From contig CAWIVZ010000001.1 in the NCBI GenBank assembly GCA_963839645.1, positions 248,001 to 312,000 on the forward strand: a stretch of DNA of 64,000 nucleotides. The letters run 5' to 3'. Positions 35,531-44,024 of the stretch are shown here, one piece after another. The notes below the pieces were generated by a model that searched no databases, had not been told where the DNA came from, and was given only the letters and a program-made list of their open reading frames with translations. Origin of the DNA: PALSA-911 sp963839645 (lineage in GTDB: Bacteria > Pseudomonadota > Alphaproteobacteria > Acetobacterales > Acetobacteraceae). Every line of letters starts with the position of its first letter. Positions within the stretch are counted from its first letter, which is position 1. The position numbers and the translations under genes are program-made.

Positions 35531-35830
35531 GCGCCGCAAGAATTAAATTCTCTGTTGGAGAAGTTTTTTTGCTTGACCTCTGGAACGTAGCGGCGGGACG
35601 GCGAGTTGCATCTGCGTCGGCTGGGCATGTAGTTGCTACGCTTGCTGGTTGGGCTTGAGCGACGATTTGGGGCCCGCGAGGTGGCCTTTGTTCCAAGGAA
35701 TGACCGGACGGGTATGCGGGACAAATGCCGGGTTGGTTGCGTGTTGCATGACAGGTCCCCTGAGCCGCGAAGATGCGGCCGATATGCCTGCGCCCGCGAG
35801 ACGCGCGCGCGACGCAGGGCCGTTTCGCTG

Positions 35831-36064
35831 GGCAATCGGGTGAAGGGAAGGAAGGCCAAGGGGCTTTGCCCCCTGGCCCCCCACCAAAGGCTCGCCTTTG
35901 GAAACCTTCCATTGTTTGGGAGTGCAAGGAGGGCCAACCGAGACCTTGCAAGGTCCGAACAGGCCCTCCTTGCATTCCCAAACCAGTAGCGGGTTCTAAG
36001 GGCTTGCCCTTAGCGGGGTTCAGGGGCGGAGCCCCTGACCTTCCTTCCCTTCCCCCGATTGCCC
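35831..36064 (+). repeat. Family A palindromic intergenic element, copy A3
   Basis: In + orientation, with outer arms GGGCAATCGGG / CCCCGATTGCCC. Inside are the GGGGCTTTGCCCC hairpin, CCAAAGGCTCGCCTTTGG, the central stem (GTTTGGGAGTGCAAGG with CCTTGCATTCCCAAAC, one G-T wobble) and CTAAGGGCTTGCCCTTAG. It borders the RT island on its right. The stretch 35531-35830 to its left holds no gene I can support. Confidence 0.85.
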
Positions 36065-36205
36065 CGCCTTGACAGTTCGCGGCCGGCCCCGCATCAGGGT
36101 TTGAGGCGGGGCACGCGGACAGATGCCTCGACCTGACATCCGGCCAACGAGTCCTGTCGAAGGGCGGCCTGGATGATCCACCCGGCAGGTGGAGGGTTGT
36201 ATCCA

Positions 36206-37003
36206 ATGACCGCCGCCGTGTGGCTGCCGGTGCTCGTCAAGGCTTTGGCGACCGCGCTGATCGTCGTTTCCGCTTCCGCCATCGCCGAAGTTCTGGGCCC
36301 GTTCTGGGGGGCGCTGATCGCCAGCCTGCCGGTGTCGGCGGGGCCGGCCTATGTGTTCCTGGCGATGCGGCATGGGGCGGATTTTGTCGCGGCCAGCGCG
36401 CTCAGCAGTTTCGCGGCGAACGCGGCGACCGGGTTGTTCCTGATCGTCTACGCCGTTCTGGCCGGGAGGGTGCCCGCGTGGCCGGCTCTCGGGGCCGCGG
36501 TGCTGGCGTGGCTGGGGGGCAGTTTCGCGACGCAGCAGGTTGCCTGGACGCCGGCGGCGGCGTTGCTGGCGAACGGGATCGTGTTCGGCGCCGGGTTCTT
36601 CGTGCTGAACAGGGTGGGGAGCGGGGATCGTGGAGCGGCGGCGCCGGCGCGGCGGCGGTGGTTCGACCTGCCGGTTCGCGCCGTGGCGGTGGCGGGGTTC
36701 GTCTCGCTCGTTGTCGCGGTGAGTTCGATGCTGGGTCCCGACGCGACCGGGATCGCGGCGGTGTTTCCGATCAGCCTGATCAGCCTGATCGTTATCGTGC
36801 GGCCACGGATCGGCGGTCCGGCTGCCTCCTTGCTGGCGGCCAACGCGCTGCGGGCGATGCTGGGGTTCGGCCTGGTGCTGCTGGCGCTGCATCTGGCGGT
36901 CCGGCCCTGGGGAACCATGACGGCGCTGGTCCTCGCAGGGTGCGTATCGGTTCTCTGGTCGGGCGGGTTGCTGTTGCTGAGACCACGGCGCCGGCCTGGT
37001 TAG
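36206..37003 (+). CDS. Polytopic membrane protein, 265 aa
   Basis: Starts MTAAVWLPVLVKALATALIV after GGAGGG. It has about eight to nine hydrophobic spans, e.g. EVLGPFWGALIASLPVSAGPAY and AAVFPISLISLIVIV. No channel, transporter or enzyme motif is recognised. A weak inner repeat (PFWGALIASLP / AAVFPISLISL) suggests two related halves. The gene is bracketed by two direct copies of palindrome family A, whose right copy overlaps the stop codon. Confidence 0.6.
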   Translation: MTAAVWLPVLVKALATALIVVSASAIAEVLGPFWGALIASLPVSAGPAYVFLAMRHGADFVAASALSSFAANAATGLFLIVYAVLAGRVPAWPALGAAVLAWLGGSFATQQVAWTPAAALLANGIVFGAGFFVLNRVGSGDRGAAAPARRRWFDLPVRAVAVAGFVSLVVAVSSMLGPDATGIAAVFPISLISLIVIVRPRIGGPAASLLAANALRAMLGFGLVLLALHLAVRPWGTMTALVLAGCVSVLWSGGLLLLRPRRRPG

Positions 37004-37266
37004 GCCCACTGCCTGGGCAATCGGGGAAAGGAAGCAAGGCCAGGGGGCTTTGCCCCCTGGACCCCCACCAAAGGCTCGCCTTTGGAATCCTTCCATTGTT
37101 TGGGAGTGACAGGAGGGCCAACCGAGACCTTGCAAGGTCCGGATAGGCCCTCCTGTCACTCCCAAACCAGTAGCGGGTTCTAAGGGCTTGCCCTTAGCGG
37201 GGGTCCAGGGGCAGCGCCCCTGGCCTTCTTTCCCTTCCTCCGATTGCCCCGGGCAGCGGGCCTAAC
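36999..37266 (+). repeat. Family A palindromic intergenic element, copy A4
   Basis: The largest copy. Outer arms GGTTAGGCCC / GGGCCTAACC and GGGCAATCGG / CCGATTGCCC enclose the same inner hairpins. The central stem reads GTTTGGGAGTGACAGG / CCTGTCACTCCCAAAC with full complementarity. The left arm includes the stop codon of the membrane protein gene, so the message would end in this fold. It is a direct repeat of copy A3, 1.2 kb away. Confidence 0.85.
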
Positions 37267-37336
37267 CGCGCCGCCTGTGTTCCGGCGTGGGCGATTTTGC
37301 TTGCCAGTTAATTATGATAACTGTTAAGATAACAAG

Positions 37337-38098
37337 ATGGACACATCGCACAATCTCCCGCCTGACCCGCAACCCGATTGGGCGCTGCTGCTGCCCCGGG
37401 AGGCGTTTCACCAGATCGTTTTCACGCTGCGGCGCGCGTTGCCGCCGCCGGTTTCCGATGATCCGGCGGAGCTTGTCCGGCGGGACCGGGCGGCGATGGC
37501 GGCGGTGGCTTCGCTGCTGCCGGAGACCGCGGCCGAGGGGCGGCTGGCGGCGCAGTTTGTCGCCGCCGATGCGTGGGCGATGGATTGTTTGAGGCTGGCG
37601 GGGGAGCGCAAGCGCGAGTTCGAGGTGGCGCGGAAGTGCCGGGCGCAGGCGACGAGCCTGATGCGGGAGGCGAAGGGCGCGTTGCGGGCGCTGCAGGGGC
37701 TGCAGGCGGCGCGGCGGAAGATCGCGGGGGATGAGGACGCGGCGGGGCGGGCCGCGTGGGCGGAGCATGCGGCGGTGGGGCTGATGGCGGAGGGGATGGA
37801 CGACGGGGAGGAAGGGGCGAAGGCTTCGGGCTCGCGGGACGGCCGGCAGAAGCTGTCCTCGGCTCTGCCGGCTCCGGCGCCGCGAGGCGTGGATGGCCGG
37901 CACAAGACCGGCCAGGATGGGGCCGGCCATGACGGGGAAGAATTGGGCGGCTTGGCGGGTGCGGCGCCGGGGGGCGTGGATGGCGCGCGCAGGTCGGAGG
38001 GTGTTGGGGACGTCTCGTCGAATGGGACGAGTCCCGGTGATGTGTGGCGTGAGACGGATGCGAGACTGTGGCCGCGTTTCGCGAAGACGGGTTCCTGA
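37337..38098 (+). CDS. Hypothetical protein of an Acetobacteraceae-type family with repeat-derived C-terminus
   Basis: The N-terminal half (DWALLLPREAFHQIVFTLRR, ALPPPVSDDPAELVRRDRAAMAA, FVAADAWAMDCLRLAGE, SLMREAKGALRALQGLQAARRK) is helical and resembles uncharacterised proteins I associate with Acetobacteraceae. From about residue 165 the sequence becomes low-complexity. It is read through an interspersed repeat whose other strand encodes AGLVPAIHA, so this part is probably not ancestral. An AT-rich stretch with TTGCCA at 37311 precedes it and may hold the promoter. Function unknown. Confidence 0.55.
   Translation: MDTSHNLPPDPQPDWALLLPREAFHQIVFTLRRALPPPVSDDPAELVRRDRAAMAAVASLLPETAAEGRLAAQFVAADAWAMDCLRLAGERKREFEVARKCRAQATSLMREAKGALRALQGLQAARRKIAGDEDAAGRAAWAEHAAVGLMAEGMDDGEEGAKASGSRDGRQKLSSALPAPAPRGVDGRHKTGQDGAGHDGEELGGLAGAAPGGVDGARRSEGVGDVSSNGTSPGDVWRETDARLWPRFAKTGS
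37880..38010 (-). repeat. 'AGLVPAIH' interspersed repeat (two partial units)
   Basis: On the minus strand the sequence reads LAGLVPAIHASRRR and, after a gap, a degenerate second unit (RPARAIHAPRRR). This is the signature of a short repeat widespread in Rhodospirillales and related genomes, usually found downstream of genes. Here it lies inside the 3' half of a reading frame, which extends through it. Confidence 0.65.
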
Positions 38099-38127
38099 GG
38101 CGACGAATGGGCTCGGGGCGGGTGGTT

Positions 38128-39108
38128 TCAGACCGGGGCGGCGCGGTCTGCCGCGGCGTCGATGCGGGCGACCAGGTCGGGCGGCAGGGGGCCGGCATTG
38201 GCGGCGGCGACGCATTCGGCGAGTTCGGCGCGGTTCTTCACGCCGAGGACCAGCGTGTCGATGTCGAGGCCCAGGGCGTAGCGGTGGGCGATGACGGCGG
38301 GGTTTTCGCCGAGGTCGGCGCAGATGGCGCGGAAGCCGGCGGCGCGGGCGTAGTCGCGCAGTTCCGGGTGGCCGGGCGGCAGGGGGCGGTCGATGGCGGC
38401 GGCGAGGGCGCCGGCCTGGACGGCGCGGATGCCCATGACGCCGACGCCGTTGGCGCGGGCGGCGGCGATGATGTCGCGCGGCTTGGCGGGGCCGTCGAAG
38501 AATTTCAGGCCGCCGGGGCTGTCCAGCAGGTTGGCGATGCACTGCACCGCCGCCGGGCGCGGGGCTTCGTTGAGCAGGCGGATGATGGTGTCGGGGTGGC
38601 CGATGCCGGTGAGGCCCCAGGCGCCGATCAGGCCTTCGCGGACGAAGCGCTCGAACAGCGGGCGGACGTGGTCGACGAACACCGGGTAGGCGGTCATGCG
38701 GGCCGCGGCCTCGGGGTTGGCCGAATTGGCCAGGCCGGCGGGGACGACGTTGGAGTGGAGGAAGAACAGGTCGAGCCTGGATAGCCGCAGCCGCCGCAGG
38801 CTGGCCTCGATGGAGGCGCGCAGGGTGGCCTCGATCTCCCCCGGCGGGGTGGCGCCGAGGTTGCACTTGCTGGTGACGCGCACGCCGGGGGGCAGGCGGC
38901 CCTCGAAGGCGGCGCCGACGACCTGCTCGGCGCGGCCGTCGCCGTAGCGGGGTGCCAGGTCGAGCAGGTTGATGCCGGCGGCGACGGCGTTCTGGACCAC
39001 GGCGATGCACTCGGCCTCGGTGGTCTGGCCCCAGAGCATGCCGATCCCGCCGCCGCCCAGGGTGAGGGTGGAGACGGGGGGCAGGGTTCCGAATGGGTGC
39101 GTGTTCAT
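38128..39108 (-). CDS. Aldo/keto reductase
   Basis: The 326-residue TIM-barrel NAD(P)H oxidoreductase has the tetrad Asp/Tyr in LLDLAPRYGDGRAE, Lys in VTSKCNLG and His in LFFLHSNVV. The C-terminal cofactor region is DIDTLVLGVKNRAEL. Substrate not deducible; the family reduces aldehydes and ketones. It follows secB by 30 bases on the same strand. Confidence 0.88.
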   Translation of the reverse strand: MNTHPFGTLPPVSTLTLGGGGIGMLWGQTTEAECIAVVQNAVAAGINLLDLAPRYGDGRAEQVVGAAFEGRLPPGVRVTSKCNLGATPPGEIEATLRASIEASLRRLRLSRLDLFFLHSNVVPAGLANSANPEAAARMTAYPVFVDHVRPLFERFVREGLIGAWGLTGIGHPDTIIRLLNEAPRPAAVQCIANLLDSPGGLKFFDGPAKPRDIIAAARANGVGVMGIRAVQAGALAAAIDRPLPPGHPELRDYARAAGFRAICADLGENPAVIAHRYALGLDIDTLVLGVKNRAELAECVAAANAGPLPPDLVARIDAAADRAAPV

Positions 39109-39138
39109 CCGGCTAGCCGTTGCGGGGCGCCGGGAAGC

Positions 39139-39687
39139 TCAGTTGGAGAGGGGGGGAGAAACGGCCGGCTGGCCCGGCACGCCGGCGGTGGCGCGGCGGC
39201 TCTGCCAGAGGGCGACGAAGTCGATCGGCTGCAGCAGCACCGGGGGGAAGCCGCCGTCGCGGGTGACCTCGGCCAGGATGTTGCGGGCGAAGGGGAACAG
39301 GACGCGCGGGCATTCGACCAGGAGGACCGGCTCCACCGCGTTCTCCGGCAGGTTGTTCAGGGTGAACACGCCGGCATAGGTGAGTTCGGCGACGAACACG
39401 GCGGTGGTGCTGGCGGGGGGGGCGCCGTCGGGGGCCGCGACCTCATGCGCCTCGGCGCGTATGATCAGCGCCACCTCGTACACGTTCTGGCCGTCCTGGA
39501 TGCGGCGGGCCTGGACGTCGAGGTTGATGTTGACGGCGGGGTTGGCCTTCAGGTGGGTGAAGATGGCCGGGGCGCCGGGAACCTCGAAGGACAGGTCCTT
39601 CACGTACTGGATGTTGACCACCAGGGGCGGCGCCTGGGTGGCATCCGCGGGGGCGGCGGGCTGCTGGCCGTTCTGGGACTCGGACAT
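39139..39687 (-). CDS. secB: Protein-export chaperone SecB
   Basis: The 182-residue protein has the SecB core (VVNIQYVKDLSFEVPGAPAIF, NINLDVQARRIQDGQNVYEVAL, LTYAGVFTLNNLPENAVEPV, LLVECPRVLFPFARNILAEVTRDGGFPPVLLQPIDF). It binds unfolded precursors and hands them to SecA. It is followed by the aldo/keto reductase and lies downstream of a phosphatase gene. timA and mltA stand divergent on the other side, the usual alphaproteobacterial neighbourhood. Confidence 0.95.
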   Translation of the reverse strand: MSESQNGQQPAAPADATQAPPLVVNIQYVKDLSFEVPGAPAIFTHLKANPAVNINLDVQARRIQDGQNVYEVALIIRAEAHEVAAPDGAPPASTTAVFVAELTYAGVFTLNNLPENAVEPVLLVECPRVLFPFARNILAEVTRDGGFPPVLLQPIDFVALWQSRRATAGVPGQPAVSPPLSN

Positions 39688-39775
39688 CGTGTTCTCCGTG
39701 TTTCGGTCGAAGCCGGCGACTATCCGGCGGCAAGAGCGGCGCGGGTAGCATGGATGCCGGCCGGATGCCAGGGGG

Positions 39776-39807
39776 ATGCCAGGGCGGCGGTATGCCAGGG
39801 CGGCGGT
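39776..39807. repeat. 16-bp tandem repeat (two copies)
   Basis: ATGCCAGGGCGGCGGT occurs twice head to tail, after a partial third unit (ATGCCAGGGGG) at 39765. It lies in the 120-base gap between the histidine phosphatase stop and secB. Probably slippage; no regulatory role evident. Confidence 0.75.
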
Positions 39808-40362
39808 TCAGGCGCGCCAGATGATTTCCGCGGGGGGCGGCTCGGTCGGGTCGCAGCGCAGCCACTGGCCGTTCATCACGCTGGTGCCGGTCATCGACAG
39901 GATGAAGCCCCAATGGCTGACCACCAGCGTGTCGGACCAGTCGTGCAGGGCCGACATCTCCGCCCGGAACAGGCGGGCGCGGTCGATGATGGAGGCGGCC
40001 GGCTCCTCGATCGCCGGCCACCAGATCTCGTCGATGCCGGAGAAGTCGCGGTGCGGCCAGTCGCGTTCCAGGTCGATGCGGGGGGTGCCGATGTCGCAGG
40101 CGAACTTGTAGCGCTCGCGCACCACGGGGTGGATCATCACCGGCACGTTCAGCGCGCGGGCCACCGGCTCGGCGGTTTGCAGGGCGCGGGTGTAGGGGGA
40201 GGTGATGATGCGCCGGATGCCCTGGTGGCGCAGCGCCTCGGCCGCCGCCTGCGCCTGCTCGTGGCCGAGCGGGGTCAGCTTCGGGTCGACGATGCCGGGA
40301 TCGACCCGGGTCGCGGAGAAATGGAGGTTGAATTCGCTCTGGCCGTGTCGGAGCAGGATCAT
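39808..40362 (-). CDS. Histidine phosphatase family protein (phosphoglycerate mutase-like)
   Basis: The 184-residue protein has the N-terminal RHG motif (MILLRHGQSEFN), the second Arg in ITSPYTRALQTAEPV, and a C-terminal VVSHWGFILSMTG holding the second catalytic His. Branch-2-like phosphatases of this type act on varied small phosphates; the substrate is unknown. It is upstream of secB on the same strand. Confidence 0.85.
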   Translation of the reverse strand: MILLRHGQSEFNLHFSATRVDPGIVDPKLTPLGHEQAQAAAEALRHQGIRRIITSPYTRALQTAEPVARALNVPVMIHPVVRERYKFACDIGTPRIDLERDWPHRDFSGIDEIWWPAIEEPAASIIDRARLFRAEMSALHDWSDTLVVSHWGFILSMTGTSVMNGQWLRCDPTEPPPAEIIWRA

Positions 40363-40519
40363 GCGGGGGAGATAGCGAGCGGGCGGATGCCCGGCAATCC
40401 CTGTTGTTTACGGGCCCGTTCGGATCACCGGCATGCCGGATTCCTGGTCTCCTGTGGTCTCTGTTGTTGTCTGGCGGGCGCCGGCCGCCTATGTCTAGGG
40501 TTGAATGGAGTAAGACATC

Positions 40520-41179
40520 ATGGACGGCGGATTTCCGATTGACCTGATCCTGTTCGGGATGATCGCGGCTTTTCTCGTGTTGCGGCTGCGCAGCATCCTC
40601 GGCCGGCGCACCGGCTACGAGCGCCCGACAGCGGCCTACCAGCCGCCGGCCGCCCCGGCCGCCCCGGTGATCGAGGGCCGGGCCGAGCCCGTGGCCCCGG
40701 CCGCCGCACGCGTGCTGCCGGATCCGCACGGTAGCGTCGGGCAAACGCTTGGCAGAATGCAGGCCACCGATCCCGGCTTCGATCCGGCCGCCTTCCTGAA
40801 CGGGGCGGAGCAGGCGTTCCGCATGATCGTCGATGCCTTCGCCAAGGGCGACCGGGCGACGCTGCGGCCGTTGCTGTCGGATGCCACCTACGCCGCCTTC
40901 GACGGCGCGATCACGGCGCGCGACGCGGCCGGCCACACGCAGGTGAGCGAAATGCGCGGTATCCAGTCCGCCACGATCGAGCAGGCGGACCTGAGCGGCA
41001 GCATCGCCCGGCTGACGGTTCGCTTCGTTTCCGACCAGATCAGCTATACGCGCGATGCGGCCGGCAATCCGGTGGCGGGCACGGACGCGGTGACCGAGCT
41101 GGTGGACCTGTGGAGCTTCGAGCACGACCTGACCTCGCATGACCCCGTGTGGCGCCTGGTCGCCGCGACGTCGGCCTGA
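40520..41179 (+). CDS. timA: Tim44/TimA family adaptor protein
   Basis: The 219-residue protein has an N-terminal membrane helix (IDLILFGMIAAFLVLRLRSI), a Pro/Ala linker, and a Tim44-like domain (FLNGAEQAFRMIVDAFAKGD RATLRPLL, then LWSFEHDLTSHDPVWRLVA). TimA is the bacterial relative of the mitochondrial import motor subunit Tim44 and is conserved next to mltA in alphaproteobacteria. It starts an operon with mltA. Confidence 0.9.
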   Translation: MDGGFPIDLILFGMIAAFLVLRLRSILGRRTGYERPTAAYQPPAAPAAPVIEGRAEPVAPAAARVLPDPHGSVGQTLGRMQATDPGFDPAAFLNGAEQAFRMIVDAFAKGDRATLRPLLSDATYAAFDGAITARDAAGHTQVSEMRGIQSATIEQADLSGSIARLTVRFVSDQISYTRDAAGNPVAGTDAVTELVDLWSFEHDLTSHDPVWRLVAATSA

Positions 41180-41198
41180 TCCCAGCTTGCTGACATCC

Positions 41199-42389
41199 AT
41201 GTCTGCGGTCCGTTTCGTCGCGGCGGGCGCCGCCCTGTTGTGCCTGGCTGCCCTGCTGCCTCTCGCCGGATGTGTGGCCCCCACCGGCCGCGAACCCGCT
41301 ACCCTCACCCCCGTCGGCTTCGACGCCCTGCCCGGCTGGAGCGCCGATCACGCCTGGTCGGCCGTGCCGGCGCTGCTGCGCAGCTGTGGCGGCCTCGCGG
41401 ACCTGCCGGCGGGCCAGAAGCTCGGCGGCGCCGGGGACGCGGCCCGGCTGGCCGGCACCGCCGGCCAATGGGCCGGCGTATGCGCCGCGGCGGAGCAGCT
41501 TCGCCCGCACGACGACGACGGCGCGCGGGCGTTCTTCGAGCAGCATTTCCAGCCCTACGCGATGACCGTGAGCGGGGGCGCCGATGCGCTGTTCACCGGC
41601 TACTACGAACCGGAGGTGCAGGGCTCCCGCCGGCGCGGCGGTCGCTACCAGACGCCGATCCTGGCGCTGCCGAACGACCTGGTGCAGGTGCCGGGTGCGA
41701 CGGGAGGCGGCGGCAAGGCGATCGGGCGCATGAGCGGCGGCCAGCTGGTGCCGTATTACGACCGCGCCCAGATCGAGCGCGGCGCGCTCGCCGCTCGCCA
41801 CCTGGAGCTGTTCTGGCTGGCCGATCCGGCCGAGGCGTTCTTCCTGCAGGTGCAGGGTTCCGGGCGGGTGCGGCTGCCGGACGGGTCCACGGCGCGGGTC
41901 GGCTATGCCGGGCAGAACGGCCGGCCCTATGTGCCGATCGGGCGCCTGCTGGCCGAGCGCGGGGAGATCCCGGCCGACCAGGTATCCATGCAGACCATCC
42001 GCGCCTGGCTGGCCTCCCACCCGGACAAGGCGCGGGCGCTGATGGACGAGAACCCGTCCTATGTGTTCTTCCGGGAACTGACCGGATTGCCGTCCGACGA
42101 GGGCGCGCCGGGGGCGTTCGGCGTGCCGCTGACCCCGAGCCGTTCCCTGGCGGTGGACCCGCAGCTGCTGCCGCTGGGCGCGCCGGTCTATATCGCGACC
42201 ACCGATCCCGCGACCGCCGGGCCGCTCGACCGGCTGACCCTGGCGCAGGATACCGGCAGCGCCATCAAGGGCGCGCTGCGCGGCGATCTGTTCTTCGGCT
42301 GGGGCCCGGACGCCGAGAACCGCGCCGGGCGGATGCGCCAGTCCGGCCGTGCCTGGCTGCTGCTGCCGCGCGCGTTGCCGGCGGGCTGA
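41199..42389 (+). CDS. mltA: Membrane-bound lytic murein transglycosylase A
   Basis: The 396-residue lipoprotein has a lipobox LAGC. The MltA domain follows (FTGYYEPEVQGSRRRGGRYQTPI, FFLQVQGSGRVRLPDGSTARVGYAGQNGRPY), and the C-terminal 3D domain SLAVDPQLLPLGAPVYI and LTLAQDTGSAIKGALRGDLFFG carries the catalytic Asp. It cleaves peptidoglycan glycan strands to 1,6-anhydro ends. Downstream of timA and followed at three bases by a methyltransferase gene. Confidence 0.93.
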   Translation: MSAVRFVAAGAALLCLAALLPLAGCVAPTGREPATLTPVGFDALPGWSADHAWSAVPALLRSCGGLADLPAGQKLGGAGDAARLAGTAGQWAGVCAAAEQLRPHDDDGARAFFEQHFQPYAMTVSGGADALFTGYYEPEVQGSRRRGGRYQTPILALPNDLVQVPGATGGGGKAIGRMSGGQLVPYYDRAQIERGALAARHLELFWLADPAEAFFLQVQGSGRVRLPDGSTARVGYAGQNGRPYVPIGRLLAERGEIPADQVSMQTIRAWLASHPDKARALMDENPSYVFFRELTGLPSDEGAPGAFGVPLTPSRSLAVDPQLLPLGAPVYIATTDPATAGPLDRLTLAQDTGSAIKGALRGDLFFGWGPDAENRAGRMRQSGRAWLLLPRALPAG

Positions 42390-42392
42390 ACG

Positions 42393-43211
42393 GTGGACGC
42401 CCCGGCCGATCCGCAGCGGCTGGAGGAGCATCGGCTGCTGCTGGGCGATTGCCTGGAGGTGCTGCCGACCCTGGACGCCGCCTCGGTGGACGTGGTGGTC
42501 ACCTCCCCGCCCTACAATCTCGGCATCGCCTATCGCAGCTACGCCGACCGGCTGGGCGAGCAGGCCTATCTGGACTGGCTGCTGGAAGTGGCCGGGCAGG
42601 TGCGGCGGGTGATGGCGCCGGACGCGTCGTTCTTCCTCAACATCACCGGCTCTTCCAAGGCGCCCTGGCTGCCGTTCGAGCTGATCGTGCGGCTGCGCGG
42701 GCTGTTCGTGCTGCAGAACCACATCACCTGGATCAAGTCGGTGGCGGTCGGCGAGGATTCCGTCGGGCATTTCAAGCCGGTGGGTGGGCAGCGCTTCCTG
42801 CACCACAACCACGAGCACATCTTCCACCTGACGCTGACCGGCGACGTGAAGCTGGACCGGCTGGCGATCGGCGTGCCGTTCAAGGACAAGTCCAACATCG
42901 CCCGGCGCGGCCATGCGCGGGATCTGCGCTGCCGGGGCAATACCTGGTTCATCCCATACGAGACGGTGAAAAGCCGGGCGCAGAAATTCCACCACCCGAG
43001 CACGTTCCCGGTGGATCTGCCGCGCTGGTGCATCCGGCTGCACGGCAGGCCGGGCGCCACCGTGCTGGACCCGTTCATGGGCACCGGCACCACGATGGTC
43101 GCGGCGGCGCTGGAAGGCGCGCGGGGCATCGGGATCGAACTCGACCCGGCCTATCTGGCGATCGCCCGGGAACGCCTGGCTAGCCTCGACGAAACAGGGG
43201 ACCTAGATTGA
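42393..43211 (+). CDS. Orphan site-specific DNA methyltransferase (beta-class, m6A or m4C)
   Basis: The 272-residue enzyme has catalytic motif IV VVVTSPPYNLG near residue 38 ahead of the SAM-binding motif I VLDPFMGTGTT near residue 225, i.e. the beta-class order. TSPPY is found in both N4-cytosine and N6-adenine enzymes, so the base is open. The start is GTG, three bases after mltA. No restriction endonuclease gene is nearby. The operon setting with timA and mltA suggests a chromosomal regulatory or housekeeping role rather than a mobile system. Confidence 0.88.
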   Translation: MDAPADPQRLEEHRLLLGDCLEVLPTLDAASVDVVVTSPPYNLGIAYRSYADRLGEQAYLDWLLEVAGQVRRVMAPDASFFLNITGSSKAPWLPFELIVRLRGLFVLQNHITWIKSVAVGEDSVGHFKPVGGQRFLHHNHEHIFHLTLTGDVKLDRLAIGVPFKDKSNIARRGHARDLRCRGNTWFIPYETVKSRAQKFHHPSTFPVDLPRWCIRLHGRPGATVLDPFMGTGTTMVAAALEGARGIGIELDPAYLAIARERLASLDETGDLD

Positions 43212-43216
43212 CCGCC

Positions 43217-43999
43217 ATGTCCGAAAGCAAACCGCGCCCCTCCCCACCTCGCGTTGCCCTGTTCGTCACCTGCCTGGTGGATCTGCACCGGCCGTCGGTC
43301 GGCTTCGCCGCCATCCGGCTGCTGGAGCAGGCCGGCTGCCAGGTGGAGGTGCCGCGGGCGCAGACCTGCTGCGGCCAGCCGGCCTACAACACCGGCGACC
43401 GGGAGACGGCGCGCGAGCTGTCGGCCGGCATCGTCGATGCGTTCATCGGCTACGATTATGTCGTGGTCCCCTCCGGTTCCTGCGGCGGGATGCTGCGCCA
43501 TCATCTGCCGCATCTGTTCGACGACGACCCCAATCTGCGGGCCCGCGCCGACGCGCTGGCGGCCAAGACCTATGAGCTGGTGTCGTTCCTGACCGACGTG
43601 CTCGGCGTGCAGCAGGTGGCGGCGAAAACCGGCGAGGCCTTCACCTATCACGACAGTTGCTCCGGCCTGCGCGAACTCGGCATCAAGCAGCAGCCGCGCG
43701 CGCTGCTGGCCGCCATGGGTGCGACGGTGACCGAGATGAAGGAGCCGGAGATCTGCTGCGGCTTCGGCGGCACGTTCTGCGTCAAGTATCCGGACATCTC
43801 GGTGCGCATGGTCTCCGACAAGACCGCCGACATCGCCGCGACGGGGGCCGGCACGGTGCTGGCCGGGGACATGGGCTGCCTGCTGAACATCGCCGGGCGG
43901 CTGAAGCGGGAGGGCCACGCCACCCAGGCGCGCCATGTCGCCGAGGTGCTGGCCGGCATGACCGGCGATCTGCCGGCGATTGGCGAAGCGAAGGCCTGA
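43217..43999 (+). CDS. LutA/GlpC-type Fe-S oxidoreductase (CCG domain) protein
   Basis: The 260-residue protein has two cysteine-rich CCG motifs: TCCGQPAYN with SGSCGGMLRHH, and TYHDSCSGLRELG with ICCGFGGTFCVKYP. LutA of the lactate-utilisation LutABC complex has this layout. LutB and LutC genes are not adjacent, which is unusual. The start could be the TTG at 43208 that overlaps the methyltransferase stop and has AGGGGA at a good distance; the ATG is taken conservatively. Confidence 0.82.
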   Translation: MSESKPRPSPPRVALFVTCLVDLHRPSVGFAAIRLLEQAGCQVEVPRAQTCCGQPAYNTGDRETARELSAGIVDAFIGYDYVVVPSGSCGGMLRHHLPHLFDDDPNLRARADALAAKTYELVSFLTDVLGVQQVAAKTGEAFTYHDSCSGLRELGIKQQPRALLAAMGATVTEMKEPEICCGFGGTFCVKYPDISVRMVSDKTADIAATGAGTVLAGDMGCLLNIAGRLKREGHATQARHVAEVLAGMTGDLPAIGEAKA

Positions 44000-44024
44000 T
44001 CCGCCCCCCGGCCGGCATCCGCGG

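Noticed and set aside
35382..36206. Frames through 35.4-36.2 kb on both strands
   Set aside because: They are translations of palindromic copy A3 and of the hairpin-rich region; composition is not protein-like.
38128..39010. Very long Arg/Pro/His-rich frames opposite or shifted to real genes, e.g. over the aldo/keto reductase
   Set aside because: Shadow frames typical of high GC; biased composition and no family features.
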